NCBI RefSeq assembly: GCF_949987535.1
Contig: NC_080082.1
Coordinates: forward strand, 27,569,164 to 27,633,163
Length of the DNA: 64,000 nucleotides
Direction: 5' to 3'
Origin: Balaenoptera acutorostrata
Lineage: Eukaryota > Chordata > Mammalia > Artiodactyla > Balaenopteridae
Part shown: piece after piece, positions 11,113-23,002 of the stretch
Layout: each line of letters starts with the position of its first letter
Numbering within the stretch: position 1 is the first letter of the stretch
Made by a program: the position numbers and the translations under genes
Notes under the pieces: model-generated
What the model saw: the letters and a program-made list of their open reading frames with translations, nothing else
What the model was told of the DNA's origin: nothing
Database searches by the model: none

Positions 11113-11466
11113 TGGTGCAGTGGTTAAGAATCCGCCTGCCAATGCAGGCGACACGGGTTCAAGCCCTGGTCCAGGAAGATCCCACATGTTGTGGAGCAAC
11201 TAAGCCCGTGAGCCACAACTACTGAGCCCGTGCTCTAGAGCCCGTGTGCCACAACTACTGAAGCCTGCACGCCTAGAGCCCGTGCTCTGCAACAACAGAA
11301 GCCACCGCAATGAGAAGCCCGCGCACCACAACGAAGAGTAGCCCCCGCTCACCGCAACTAAAGAAAGCCCGTGCGCAGCAACGAAGACCCAACGCAGCCA
11401 AAAATAATAAATAAAATTTTAAAAATACTTAAAAAAAATAAAGCTTTCTGTTTAAAAAAAAAAAAA
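11113..11466 (+). mobile_element. CHR-type SINE, long form, 5'-truncated
   Basis: Starts at TGGTGCAGTGGTTAAGAATCCGCC, lacking the GGGACTTCCC head, and runs through the GGGTTCAAGCCCTGG B box. The long GAGCCCGTG/GAAGCC body follows, down to CGCAGCCAAAAATAATAAATAAA. The tail is compound: an A/T-rich tail, then GCTTTCTGTTT, then a pure A run. Confidence 0.9.
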
Positions 11467-11609
11467 GGTGGTGGGAAGGCTTGAAAGTCAGACAGGTCTG
11501 GGTTAAAAATCTGGGCTCAAGGTACTTATCTCCTGAGTCTGTTTCCTCATTTATAAAATGGAGATAATAAAACTCACCTGGCAGGAGTGTTTCAAGAATT
11601 AAAATAATA
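11467..11609 (+). mobile_element. MIR SINE, left part (split by BIN2 retrocopy)
   Basis: GGCTTGAAAGTCAGACAGGTCTGGGTTAAAAATC...TGAGTCTGTTTCCTCATTTATAAAATGGAGATAATAAAACTCACC...GTGTTTCAAGAATTAAAATAATA is MIR in sense. It stops at the insertion point, and its 3' end resumes at 13953. Confidence 0.8.
11597..11609 (+). repeat. Target-site duplication, left copy (BIN2 retrocopy)
   Basis: AATTAAAATAATA lies immediately left of the GC-rich start of the BIN2 retrocopy. It is identical over 13 bp to 13940-13952, which directly follows the retrocopy's poly-A. This is the scar expected of L1-driven insertion at an A/T-rich site. Confidence 0.85.
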
Positions 11610-13939
11610 GCCGGACAGCGATGGGCCTCGGGGAGGGCTCAGGGGCGCCACCGGCTGGGCCTCGCAAGGGTCTCCGTGATGGCCGGGCGCCCTGGGCCTC
11701 AGGCAGCTTCGGGCAGCCAAGGGTGAGCCCTAGGCGGCGGCGGGGCGGGGCGTGCGTCGCGAGGCCCGCCCGCCCGGATGCGAGGCATGCCGGGAACCGC
11801 GCTTCCTGCTCGGGGGCCCCGAGAAAAGTACAGGGCTCCGGGCCAGGGCCTGCTGCCCCTGGGGAGCCGGCAGGATGGCTGAGGGCAGGGCGAGCGGCGC
11901 CGCCGGCCTCTTCGCCAAGCAGGTGCAGAAGAAGTTCAGCAGGGCCCAGGAGAAGGTGCTGCAGAAGTTGGGGAAAACTGTGGGAACCAAAGATGAACGG
12001 TTTGAACAAAATGCCAATAACTTCTACCAACAACAGGCAGAAGGCCACAAGCTACACAAGGACCTGAAGAACTTCCTCAGTGCAGTCAAAGTGATGCATG
12101 AAAGTTCAAAGAGAGTGTCAGAAACCCTACAGGAGATCTACAGCAGCAAATGGGATGGTCATGAGGAGCTGAAGGCCATCGTAGCGAATAATGATCTCCT
12201 TTGGGAAGACTATGAAGAGAAACCAGCTGCCCAGGCTTTGAGGATCATGGAAAACTATGTAGCCCAATTCAGCGAGATTAAGGAAAGAATTGCCAAACGG
12301 GGCCAGAAACTCGTAGACTATGACAGTGCCTGACACCACCTGGAGGCGGTACAAAATGCCAAGTAGAAAGATGAGGCCAAGACTGCCAAGGCAGAGGAAG
12401 AGTTCAACAAAGCCCAGGTTGTATTTGAAGATCTGAACCAGGAACTACTAGAGGAGCTGCCTGTTCTTTATAATAGTCGTATTGGCTGTTATGTGACCAT
12501 CTTCCAAAACATTTCCAACTTGAGAGACGTCTTCTACAGGGAAATGAGCAAGCTGAACCACGATCTGTATGAGGTGATGAGCAAACTGGAGAAGCGACAT
12601 TCCGACCAAGTCTTTGTGGTGAAGGGACTCTCAAGCAGCAACAGACGCTCTCTAGTCATCTCTCCCCCAGTTCGAACATCTACAGTCTCCAGCCCTCTTA
12701 CCTCACCCACCAGTCCCTCTGGTGGAGGTGGTCCCTCCACCTCAGCAAGGGAGGAAGAGCTGGCATCTGATCCAGCCCAGGGAGAAGACAACTCCGAGAT
12801 TAAAAAAGAGCCCTTAAAAACAAGGAAATAGAGGAGGAGGCTGAAGCAAGCTTCTCTGAGGGGGAAGAGCCTCTGCTAGCCTTCAGCGGCCCCTCCCAGG
12901 CCCAGCCCTCACCCACTGTTGAGGATGGAGAGTCCCAGGAGGAAGTTCTCCCTTGCTCCCCAGCTCCATCACCGGGCAGAGCTCTGATCCCTTCAGAGCA
13001 GGCTTCATCTTTCCCAGAAGTAGTCCTCCGAACCTGCACCTCAAGTGAAGGAGCTGAACAGCCAAAGAGAGCCTCTATGCAGAGGGCCTCGGCACCGCCT
13101 GATAGGCCTCCTCCACCCAGAGCCACTTCCAGCCCCAGGTCCTCCTTAGGGAACATGCCCTCCAGCCCTCCAGCCTCTGAACGAAGTTCACCCACCAGCC
13201 CTAGGGCCTCCTTGGGGGCTGAGACTCCAAGTCCTAGGGCCTCCTTAGAGGCCTCTCCTGATCCACAGCCACCAGAGAAGCCAGCAAGAACTCCTGAGGT
13301 CAGAGAAAAGGAAAACACCAATAATCTGAACCCAGAAGAACTTTGTACTGCCCCAACCTTGATGATCTGTCAGAATCAAGGTCTTCAGCTTCATGTCTCT
13401 GCGGTTCCAGAAGAGAGCAGCATCATAGCACCGGGGCCTCAAGAAGAGGTGTCTACCATTCAAAATGCACAACTCTGAAGAGGAACTACCAAGACCTCCC
13501 CACACACACCTCCCCAGAAAAGCCCCTCAGCTAGAGGATATAAGTCAGAGGGACTTAAGATCCAGCATTCATTTCTGGTTTCTCAAACTATGAATGCTGG
13601 CGGTCTCTAAAGACCTAGCATTAATGGAGGCTGAGGAGCAGACTTAGGGGAGGGAGGGAGGCAGTCTTGGGAGAAGAGACTGTTAGACTCGGAATATTTA
13701 ATTCAGGTTTTAGCATTGTTAGAATAATAAGACTTTATATACTAATGAAGTGGGGCTAAAATGACTATAAAAAGCAAAAGCATCTGTAGACATAGACATT
13801 TGTCCACCCACAGGCATATAACCACACATACTCAGAGAATAGTGAACAGATCTTTGATTTACCACTCATTTTGCAAGACTTAAAACCAAAAGAACAGATT
13901 TTCAGATTGTTAAATACAGTATTATTCTGATGAAAAAAA
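11610..13939 (+). pseudogene. BIN2P: Processed pseudogene of BIN2 (bridging integrator 2)
   Basis: The intronless copy begins with a GC-rich 5' UTR (11610-11874). The BIN2 start follows at 11875, reading [20 protein letters not shown]. The parent is an N-BAR membrane-curving protein of leukocytes. The BAR part (helix 0 and the [33 protein letters not shown] and [19 protein letters not shown] motifs) is recognisable throughout, as is the serine/proline-rich tail ending VSTIQNAQL at 13478. Damage: an in-frame TGA at 12331 (codon 153), TAG at 12364, and a frameshift between about 12800 and 12830, after which the tail reads in another frame. Near the C-terminus about 30 residues that I recall from human BIN2 are absent, perhaps a skipped exon. 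It ends in a short A run (13933-13939) with flanking 13-bp duplications. It cannot make full-length BIN2; the intact first 152 codons might still be translated, but nothing shows expression. Confidence 0.95.
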
Positions 13940-13952
13940 AATTAAAATAATA
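13940..13952 (+). repeat. Target-site duplication, right copy (BIN2 retrocopy)
   Basis: AATTAAAATAATA follows the A run at 13933-13939 and repeats the 13 bases at 11597-11609 exactly. Confidence 0.85.
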
Positions 13953-14015
13953 TACGTAACCACCAGAAAATACGTATAGCCCTGCTGTCCAATAAATGGT
14001 GATCATGATTTCATC
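13953..14015 (+). mobile_element. MIR SINE, right part
   Basis: The segment leading to CTGTCCAATAAATGGTGATCATG resembles the MIR 3' end (CTCAATAAATGTTGGTTAT). It completes the MIR that breaks off at 11609. Orientation and order agree with a single element split by the retrocopy. Confidence 0.6.
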
Positions 14016-15580
14016 AGTCATGATGATGGTTGGCAGACAGAGGAAGTCTTCTTAAGTCACTTGCTACCCTCCTGTAATACTGAAGCATCCATCCTACCTT
14101 ACTATTCTTCTTTTCCTCTCTTCTATTCCTCTTCTGCTTCCAGCCTCTGCCCCCATCTTCTCTTCCTGTTCCCCTTTGCTCCAAGGTCTGCCCACAGGCC
14201 TACCATAACATGGCAGGCTGGTGTAAGATAATAGGGAGTGGTGGGGCCTGTGGCAGTCTGAGAGCACAGCTGGTATGGAGGGGGCAGCCACCTCTGAGCT
14301 CTAAGTTGCCATGCTGGAATGTGGGCCCAATGTTACCAGATATTTTGGGTTGGTTTTTTTCTTTTTTTCTTTTGAGAGAAGTCAGAAATCCACTATTTTA
14401 TGGGAAATCTTTGGATTTTTTTTAATTGTTGGAAATAATTCCAGTTTTATTCACTACTACGGGGTCCAAACTGAATTCTCAGATGGGCCAGTTCCAATCT
14501 GCAGAGTGCCAGCCAGTCACCTCTGAGTGACAAAGAGGCCGTGTGCATGGTGGGAGGCGGTAGGAATGGGAGCTCTTCATGTGTGTACAGATGTGCAGGC
14601 CTGCATGTATGTGTGTGCATGTGCATTTTATGGTTGTCTCCAGTCCTAAGCAATGAGAGAAGAGTGGGTTTCCCTGGAACATTTGGTTTTCATCCTTCCC
14701 CTCCTCAGTGGCTGCTGAGGCATTGGTTATATGGGATCTGGACCACTAAAGATCTGTCACATGGGGTCACTGCCTCTGCTTTTGGCTGCTCAAAGCTGCA
14801 TCGGAGACCCTGGTCTGGGAGGTCTCTAGGCCCAAAATTCCAAGATGAAGTCCAAACCTCCTAGTTCCCTCTGACCTACAAATCTCTGATGCCTGTGTGC
14901 ACACAAACTCCTGCCTCCCTTGGACTTTTCTGTCCTTCTAAATAGTAGGCAAGATTTTCTTTCTCATACAGACTGCAAACTGGTGGTTGCCGATGGAATC
15001 TGGCCATGGCTACCCCCTTAAAATAGGGTCCCTGTTCTCCAGCCCCACAGTTCCCACTGCTCCCGATTCAACTCCACTACAACTACAACGCTGACAAATA
15101 TCAGTGGTGTTTTAGCATCAAACCTGTCTTGTTGTTTTCTCATAGTCGTATAAGGAGGAACATGAAATAGTTTTTGTACCTAAGTCTCTATCAAAAATTA
15201 GGAAATGGAAGATCAATGGACAAGGTTGCATGTTTCATGAAAAGTGTGAGGGTGTATTTCTTTGTGGAAGTGGTGAATATTCCTTTCTGTTTAATATGCA
15301 AATAAAATGTGTTTGTATCAGAAAAATGCAACTTATGATTGCATTACAAAGTAGGCCATAGTAAGAACTACGATTGGCATCTATAGAAGATCAGTGATGA
15401 AGAATTGATGAAAATAAAAGGGATTAAAATTTCAAAAAGGTTTGATGTTGAATGGAATGTGATATTGAATGGAATGGAAGTGATGCTGCGGTGCAACTGT
15501 TTTATAATGTATGTCACCCAGTTATGGACTGCAGTGGGAGAATATCACTGCTTGTCAGTGACTGCTGTTGTTCTTATTGG
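14016..15580. other. Intergenic, largely unrecognised
   Basis: A pyrimidine-rich patch lies at 14100-14180, a (TG)n-like patch near 14578-14625, and an L2-like snippet at about 14840-14950 (AAGTCCAAACCTCC...CCTTGGACTTTTCTGTCC). There is no supported gene. The open frames here are short and lack motifs. Confidence 0.45.
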
Positions 15581-15582
15581 GG

Positions 15583-15702
15583 TTTTTTGTTTGTTTGGCC
15601 GCGCTATGCAGCACGTGGGATCTTAGTTCCCCGACCAGGGATCAAACCTGTGCCCTGCATTGGAAGCACAGAGTCTTAACCACTGGACCACCAGGGAACT
15701 CC
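15583..15702 (-). mobile_element. CHR-type SINE, short form, antisense
   Basis: TTTGGCCGCGCTATGCAGCACGTGGGATCTTAGTTCCC...GTCTTAACCACTGGACCACCAGGGAACTCC is the reverse complement of the short CHR SINE. Flanking TGTTGTTCTTATTG (from 15566) and TGTTGTTCTATTG (from 15705) form a target-site duplication with one base difference. Confidence 0.9.
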
Positions 15703-16799
15703 TCTGTTGTTCTATTGTTAAAGAGACCTTATTAGGCAATAGTCATTTACCAGACATGTAATAAAAATTCTCAGGCATAAAAGATACTCCTCCAAGCACA
15801 AGACCAGTAGATCAGTCAAGTTTTCTTTGGTCAGAAGCAACAGAAACTGCCTCTGATTCTTACTCAGTAAAGAAGATTGCTGGTGGGATCTGAGTTAGTT
15901 TACAGAAGATCCGGATGTCCGGGAGGAACCCTCAATGTGGCAGCCGAGCCAGCAGGGCCTGCCCTTGGCCTGGCCCAGTGGCTCCAGCTGTTTCGGTCTT
16001 TCTGCCCTTTGGCTCAAGACTTGAGTTCCAGGGAGGGGAGGATCTGAGGGGCCTGCGTGGGGCCACAGATCCACCCCTGGGCCTGTGAGGATACCAGGCC
16101 TGTGCAGTATTATAGCCCTAATTCACAAAAATGAGGGGATGGCTAAAAGAGGTTCTGTGAAGTATAAAAACAGTGATGAAAAATAGAAGTGTAAATACTG
16201 TAATTCAGAAAAGGAGTGGCTGGAACCCAAGTGTGATTCACTTCTGCTGGGATAAATGAATCTGAGAACGTGATGAGTTGGAGAAAGCAGCCAAACATCG
16301 AAGTGAAGAAAACCAAACAACAGCAACAAAGAAATCCAAACGCGAAATAGGAAGTACCACGATGACTACCTGGAAGTTACATTTTGCTGTACTGGGAGTC
16401 CGTGGGTCCAGTTTCTAACGTGTGGTCTGCGGTAAAGCTCAGGCCTTTTCGGTTTTGAGCATCACTGCAGATTGGGTGGTCTGAGGAGCCTCTCACTGCA
16501 AAACAGTGCAGAGGACACACCCTGTGACTGATCTTTGCTCCTACAAGATTTAGGAGAAGATTTCAAGAGAAGTGAGCTGAGGCCTGAGCTGTTAACACGG
16601 TTGCTTTAGAGGCAGGTGCTCTCAGCAGCACAGCTGTTAAAATACTTAACTGGCAGAGAGGGTGGGAAGCCAAGCCACAGTCCCTGGTAGTGGCGCCCTC
16701 TGGTGGCCAGAGGCAGAAAGAAACTCTGGAAGAAAGGGTCTCCAGTTTAGATCCAGAGGACACCCATCTATCATCCATAGATGATGAAGAAACTAACTC
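15703..16799. other. Intergenic, nothing recognised with confidence
   Basis: No gene is seen. From about 16120 the A-rich composition begins to resemble the HAL1/L1 block that follows, but the similarity is too weak to call. A GC-richer stretch at 15930-16090 matches nothing I know. Confidence 0.4.
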
Positions 16800-18395
16800 C
16801 CACCATTAGGAAGGCACTGGGAAGGCAAGCCACTTTGTCCAAGAGTTAGCAGATAACACAGAAAACATACTTAGAGTTCCTCCACCTCTCAAATAGCAGA
16901 TCCTGGAATTGTCAGATACCAAATATAGAACAGATATATACGAAATGATTAAAGAAATAAAGGATGCAAATGACAAAGATAAGGACCAACAAGCTACAAT
17001 GAGAAACAAACAGAGAGACCTTAAAAATGGGTATTCAAAAAATAAAAATGTTTCTTTGTTGAACTGAAAAAACCTCCAGAGGATGGTTGAATAGTAAATT
17101 AGACACAGGTGAAGAGGGAATTAGTAAACTAGGATGTGTATCCACAGTAGTCACCCAGAATGCAGCACAGTGACCAAAAGATACAAATATAAACAAAGTG
17201 ATAATAAGAGATGTGAAGGACAGAATAAGAAAGTCTAACATATGTCTACTTGGAGTCCCAGAAGTAAAGAATAGAAAGCCTCAAGAAGAGGCAATATTTG
17301 AAAAGATAATAGCTGAGCTCATTCCAGAATCTACAAGAAAACATAAAAAACACAAAGCCAGGAAGTATAACATACGTCAAAAAGCATAAATAAAAAGAAA
17401 TTCATGCTTCAGATAATTTATAAAGAAACAACAATTAGGTTGAGGGGACCCTTCTCAAAGCAATGGAATCTAGAAACAGGGAAAAAACACCTTCTGAGGA
17501 TCGAGGGAAATAACTCTCAACCTAGAATTGTGTGCCACTAAAACTGTTTTTCAAGAAAACAGATGTTTTCCTGAAATGCACATTAAGAGACATTTACAGA
17601 CCAGCAAAACCTGATAAATTTTTGTCATTAAGAAATCTGTACTAAAGAAACTTCTAAAAGATGTTCTTTGGGGAAGAGATACAAGATGCAGATATAAAGT
17701 CTAAGATACAAAAAGGAATAGTGAGCAAATAATATAAATATTACTTAAATGCAAACAATCATTGAATAAAATCACAATCATAATCATAATAATATAAAAA
17801 GTATAATGTATGGGGTTAAAGAAAGAGCTAAAATATAGAATGAGAATAGCATGTAAATCATAAGGGGGAGATTAAAATGGAAGCATTTTAAGGTGGTAGT
17901 ATTATCATGGGGAGCTAATATAAAAATTGTTAGAGGTGATGAAGGTAAATGTGCATGGTGAGGTAACTTGAGTGGTACCCTCTACAAGAACAGAAATAGA
18001 GTGTAAAAATTTCAAGCCAGTAGCAAGGAAATGTGGAATAGACAAAACAAAACATAAGCCAAAAAGGCAAGAAAGAAGGGGGGAAAGCACAGAAAAAGCA
18101 GAACAAACAAATTTTTTAAAAAAGGAAGATAGTAAAAAAATTCCAAATATATCAATAATCCCAATCAATATAAAAGGAGTATACATGCCAGTTAAAAAGA
18201 GATTGCCAGATTGGATTCTTTTTTTAAAAAAATTGAACAATGTACTATTATAAGGGATATATCTGAAGCATAAGGTTACAGAAAGTTTGAAAGTATAAAG
18301 GGATAGAGATCATATAGTCAAACATATTATTCATGAATTCTATATTTGCAAATTTACCTACTCATTGATCTTTATTTTAACCCTAAAATAAACAC
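16800..18395 (+). mobile_element. HAL1/L1-like relic, sense
   Basis: A-rich sense strand with AGAAATAAAGGATGCAAATGACAAAG, GAAAAAACCTCCAGAGGATGGTTGAATAG and CATTCCAGAATCTACAAGAAAACATAAAAAACA. This fits the ORF1-only HAL1 LINE or a very old L1. Reading frames survive only in 60-110-codon pieces (for example 17198-17389 and 17972-18253). Confidence 0.55.
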
Positions 18396-18399
18396 TTGC

Positions 18400-18975
18400 A
18401 GTGCTTTGCAGTCATTTTCAGGCAGGTACAGAGTGACAAAAAATTTGAGTCACTCAACACACACATTCCCAGCTGAGGCTGAACAAGGTCATGCTCTGCC
18501 CTCCTGTTTTAATTCATACTGTATACAAGTATCCTTTTTGCTGTCTATTTAGTGTCGTGGTTTTTGTATTTTTGTGCTTTTTGTTGGTGATTTTGCTGTT
18601 TAAAATGGTCCCCAAGCATAATGCTGGTGTCTAGTGTTCCTCTGTGTAAGAAGGCTGTGGTGTACCTTATTGAGAAAATGCATGGATTAGATAAGCTTCA
18701 TTCAGGCATGAGTTATAGTGCTGTTGGCCACAAGTTCAATGTGGCCACAAGTTCAATGTTAATGAATAAACAATATATATTAAATAAGGTGCCTTTAGAC
18801 AGAAGCACACATAAAACAAGATTACGTATTGATTAGTTGATGAAAATGTTATAACAAGAGGTTCACAGGAACCTAGCCTTATATTTCCCCTAAGAGCAAT
18901 GGTTCAATATTCATTAATTCAGTGTTTACCGCAACTTTACAGACTATAGCTACAGAGAATAATGATAGAGAACTG
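18400..18975 (+). mobile_element. Tigger-type (pogo) transposon with transposase remnant
   Basis: A frame at 18621-18836 keeps the start of a pogo/Tigger transposase DNA-binding region, with KKAVVYLIEKMHGLDKL and SGMSYSAVGHKFNV, the CENP-B-like helix-turn-helix. It then runs into non-coding Tigger sequence ending CAACTTTACAGACTATAGCTAC. Only the N-terminal domain is left and the DDE catalytic core is absent. A perfect 17-bp tandem duplication (18726-18742, 18743-18759) lies inside the frame. It is inactive and is inserted in the HAL1/L1 block. Confidence 0.75.
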
Positions 18976-19394
18976 TAGTTCAATTCACCAGGAAAATATG
19001 ACAATTCTAAATGTGTATATCTAATAAAATAGCCTCAAAACATATAAAGCAAAAACTGCTATAGCTATAGGAAGAAATTGATAAAGTCACCATAACAGGA
19101 AGCACCTTTCTTAATTATTGATAGGTCAAGCAGACAGAAAATCAGAGATACAGAGGATTTGAAGAGAACAATCAACAAGCTGAAGGTGAATTGATGGGTA
19201 TAGACAGTTTACATTTTCCTCAAACAAACATGGAACAGTTAAAAAGTTTCTTACTATATACTAGGCCACAGAGCAAGCCTCAGAGATTTTGAAGAATCGT
19301 TATTACACAGATATTCTCCAACCAATTGGGTTAGAAGTGGATAGTAAAAGTTAAATAAAACTAGTCATACATTTGGAAATTTAAAAACACACTT

Positions 19395-19740
19395 GGGCTT
19401 CCCTGGTGGCGCAGTGGTTAAGAATCTGCCTGCCAATGCAGGGAACACAGGTTCGAGCCCTGGTCCGGGAAGATCCCACATGCTGCGGAGCAACTGAGCC
19501 TGTGCGCTACAGCTACTGAGCCTGCACTCTAGAGCCCGCGAGCCACAACTACTGAAGCCCGCGCGCCTAGAGCCCATGCTCTGCAACAAGAGAAGCCACG
19601 GCAATGAGAAGTCCATGCACCGCAACAAGGAGTAGCCCCCGCTCGCTGCAACTAGGGGAAGCCCACAAGCAGCAACGAAGACCCAATGCAGCCAAAAATA
19701 TATAAATAAAATAAATTTTTTAAAATAAAAAAATAAAAAC
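19395..19740 (+). mobile_element. CHR-type SINE, long form
   Basis: GGGCTTCCCTGGTGGCGCAGTGGTTAAGAATCTGCC to CCAATGCAGCCAAAAATATATAAATAAAATAAA. AAAAACACACTT before it and AAAAACCCCCACACTT after it suggest an imperfect target-site duplication. It sits in the decayed L1. Confidence 0.9.
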
Positions 19741-21576
19741 CCCCACACTTCTAAGTAGTTCAAGAGTCAAAAAAGAATCATAATGGAAATGTAAAAATAC
19801 TTAGAGATGAATGATAAAGAAAGCACAAGGTATCAAAACCTAAAACTTAAGAGATGCTAAGAAAGTAGAACTTAAAGGGAAATACGAAGTCTTAAATGCT
19901 TATTTTAGAGAAGAGGGCAAAAAATTCATGAGCTGAATGTCCAGCCTGAAATTTTAGAAAAAGAAAACAAAATAAACCTAAAGAACATAGAAGAAAACAA
20001 ATAATAAGTCTAAGGGTAGAGAATAATAAACTAGAAAACAAAGATACAAAGTAATAAACCAGTGCTAGTACTAAAAAAAAGATGTTAGCAATAAGCTAAA
20101 AAACAAAGATACAAAGATACCAAAAAAAAACACTAAAAAATCTCCAAAAACAAAAGACAAAGAGATCAACAAAGACAAAAATTTAGTCTGAAAACACAGG
20201 TAAACTGGAACTCTGGAGAAACTGATAAAGAATAGACAGAGGCATGAATAAACAATATTAGGAATGAAAAAAGAATGTTAACTTTTACAACAGATTTTAA
20301 AAGATAGTGAGTACTATAGTCCTTATGCCAATAATTTGAAAACTAACAAAATGGAAAAGTTCCTAGAAAAACATAACTTACCAAAGCTACATCAAGATGT
20401 ATAGTCCTAGGAGCACTAAAAAAATTAATCAGCTTTAAAAATTTCCCTGTAAACACCAGACAGAGGTAGTTTTCAAACGAGTTCTGCAAAATTTCAGAGA
20501 ACAGACCATTTCTATCTCCCAACTAATTCCACAGGGCGTTAAAACTGATACAACAAGAAGAAAAGAAAATTATAAGCCAATCTAACTCTCAAACACAGAT
20601 GCCAAAAGTCCTATATAAAACATTGGCAAATAGTAGTGTATAAAAAGAAAACATTAATCCTTGAAATTCAAGAGTGGTTTAATCTGAGAAATTCTGTACG
20701 CTTTATTAATCACACTAACCAATTCAAGAAGAAAAAACATTTGATTATCTTAACTGACACCAAAAAATTATTTGACAAAATTCAATCCCAGATTTTGATT
20801 AAAACAAAACAAAACCTAGAAATAAAAGGGGAGTTCCTTAACTAATTAAGTAAATCTATTTAGCAATCTATTATCATATATTATTCTAAATGAGGAAGTG
20901 TTAGAAACCTTCCCTTTGACCAAGACAAGAATGCCCGCTATTACTGATTCTATTCAACTTTGTACTGGAGGTCCTAGGCTGTAAGACAAGAAATGAAAGG
21001 CATAACAACTGTAAAGGAAGAAACAAAACTGTCATTATTTGCAGGTGATATAAGTCTTTACATGGAAAATCCAAAAGAATCTAAAGGTAAATTATTAGAA
21101 ATAATGATGGTTTAGAGGGAAATGGTTAAAAAGAATAATAAAAGAAGACATCATTTAAGTGCAACCAAAAAGTGTAAAAGATACCTAGGAATAAATTCTA
21201 TCCAAAGATGTGCAAGACCTTTTTGCAGAAAATCATAAAATTGTACCTAAAAATCTTAAAGGAGATCTAATTAGATTGAGTGATACATTGTGCTCATGGA
21301 TAAGAAGACTCAATATTGTAAAGATGTTATATTAGCCACAGATTGATCTATTGATGGAATGCAATTCTAATCCAAATCTTAGGAGGTGTTTTTTGTTTTC
21401 GTTTTTGCTTTTTTGTGTGTGTGGAAGTTGCCAAGTTGATTCTAAAAAGTACAAAAAGCCAAGAATAGTCAGGACATTCCTAAAGAAAAAGAATTAGGTG
21501 AGAGCACTTGCCTTACTGGATATAGGACTTGTACAAAGCTATATATATAGCTTTGTACAAAAATATATAATATATA

Positions 21577-21691
21577 TTTTTTGGCCACGCCACGAGGCTT
21601 GCAGGATCTTAGTTCCCTGACCAGCGATCGAACCCGGGTCCTCGGCAGTGAGAGCTCAGTGTCCCAACCACTGAACCGCCAGAGAATTCCC
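21577..21691 (-). mobile_element. CHR-type SINE, short form, antisense
   Basis: TTTTTGGCCACGCCACGAGGCTTGCAGGATCTTAGTTCCC...GATCGAACCCGGG...CCAACCACTGAACCGCCAGAGAATTCCC is a reverse-complement CHR SINE, more diverged than the others here. It lies in the decayed L1, next to a short ATATATAG palindrome. Confidence 0.85.
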
Positions 21692-22620
21692 TATAATATT
21701 TCAATACTATAACACTATAATATGATATAATACTATAATAAAATTGTGTGGAATTGACACAGGGACATAGACAAAACGACTAGTGTAACAAAAGAGAGAG
21801 CTCAGAAACAGACCCAGGCACAAATGAAACGCTGATATATGTCTGAGGTCACACTGGAGACCTGTGGAGAAATAATGCTGGCACAACTGAGTGTCCATGT
21901 GAGAAAAAGTGAATCTATACCATGCACAAAAAAATTCCAGACAGACTGAGGACTTAACGTGTGAAGAACAAAACTCGAAAGATTTGAGAAGATGATATAG
22001 TAGAATAGATCTCTGATGTTGACCTACGGAAGGGTTTCTTAAACAAGACAAAAGAGCCCTAACTGTAAATGTTCATACATTTGACTTTATTAAAACTAAA
22101 ATTGAGACCTCTGTTTATTCAAAACACCGTAAAGAAATCAAAAGTGAAAACAAAGGCCACAACCGGTAGAAGATATTCACCATACATACAGTGAACAATA
22201 TTCAGAATGTATTAAGAATTCTTACATAGCAATAAGAACCCAACAGAAGGCAACCCAACAGAAAAAAAAGGGCAGAAGACACAAGCATTAACTTGTAGAG
22301 GCAATAAACATGTGGGAAAGTATCCTCAACATTATAATTAGGGAAGTGCAAATTAGCAAGGAGATATCATTTATACCTATTGGATTGGCCAAAAATTAAG
22401 GCTGACAGTGGCAAGTGTTGGAAAGGACATGGATCGGCAGGGACCCATATACACTGCTTGTACGAGTATAAATTGGTACAACCACCCTGGAAAACAGTCT
22501 AGCATTGTCTTCTAAAAACAGGTATATCCTAACATATCATCCTCTGACCTAGCAACCCTACGTCCAGTATACACAGCCTAGAGAAACTCTTGCCCATGTA
22601 CTCAATATATAGTTTAAGCA

Positions 22621-23002
22621 TATATACACATGGATAAACTTATTATAAAAGAGCAAGAGAATGAGAGAGAGGGCAAATACAAGATAACAGTAATGTCCTA
22701 GCTCTTGTGTTGTGTGGTAAGTTTGATTTAAAGAAATATATCTGTTAAATGTTCCTTTTAAATTAAATGACTTAAAATTGAAGGTTTTCATTAGGGAAAT
22801 TTACACTGACACAGCTACATGTGGTACAAATGTTCATTATCAGTCTGTCTCAAAGATTGTTGATTGGGTAATTTGATTTTCAGGGGCCAGTGGCTAATGA
22901 AATGTGTTTCATTTTGATAAAAATTGAAAGTCTTGCATACAAGTTCTCTATTTAGGAGTTAAGGACATGGTAAACCTGATATTCTATTTTAAACCTTTCT
23001 AG
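22621..23002. other. Intergenic, nothing recognised
   Basis: AT-rich sequence following the L1 3' end. No gene or repeat was recognised. Confidence 0.45.

Larger units (their letters stand above)
18976..22620 (+). mobile_element. Decayed L1 (ORF2 to 3' end), interrupted by SINEs
   Basis: L1 ORF2-like text in sense continues to the left and right of two SINEs: GAAGGTGAATTGATGGGTATAGAC, AATTCTGTACGCTTTATTAATCAC, CCTTGACCAAG-like strings near 20920, CTGTCATTATTTGCAGGTGATATAAG (the L1 reverse transcriptase region) and AAATTGGTACAACCACCCTGGAAAAC. Frames are badly broken. No open frame longer than about 115 codons remains. Confidence 0.7.

Noticed and set aside
11599..12048. 149-codon minus-strand frame and overlapping plus frames at 11621-12067
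   Set aside because: They arise from the GC-rich BIN2 5' UTR and the antisense of its start; only the frame beginning at 11875 matches BIN2.
19365..19763. 132-codon minus-strand frame (and similar at 48349-48678, 62189-62526, 46515-46772)
   Set aside because: All are reverse readings of the CHR SINE body, which happens to lack stops on that strand. They share the same S/C/G-rich translation and are not genes.
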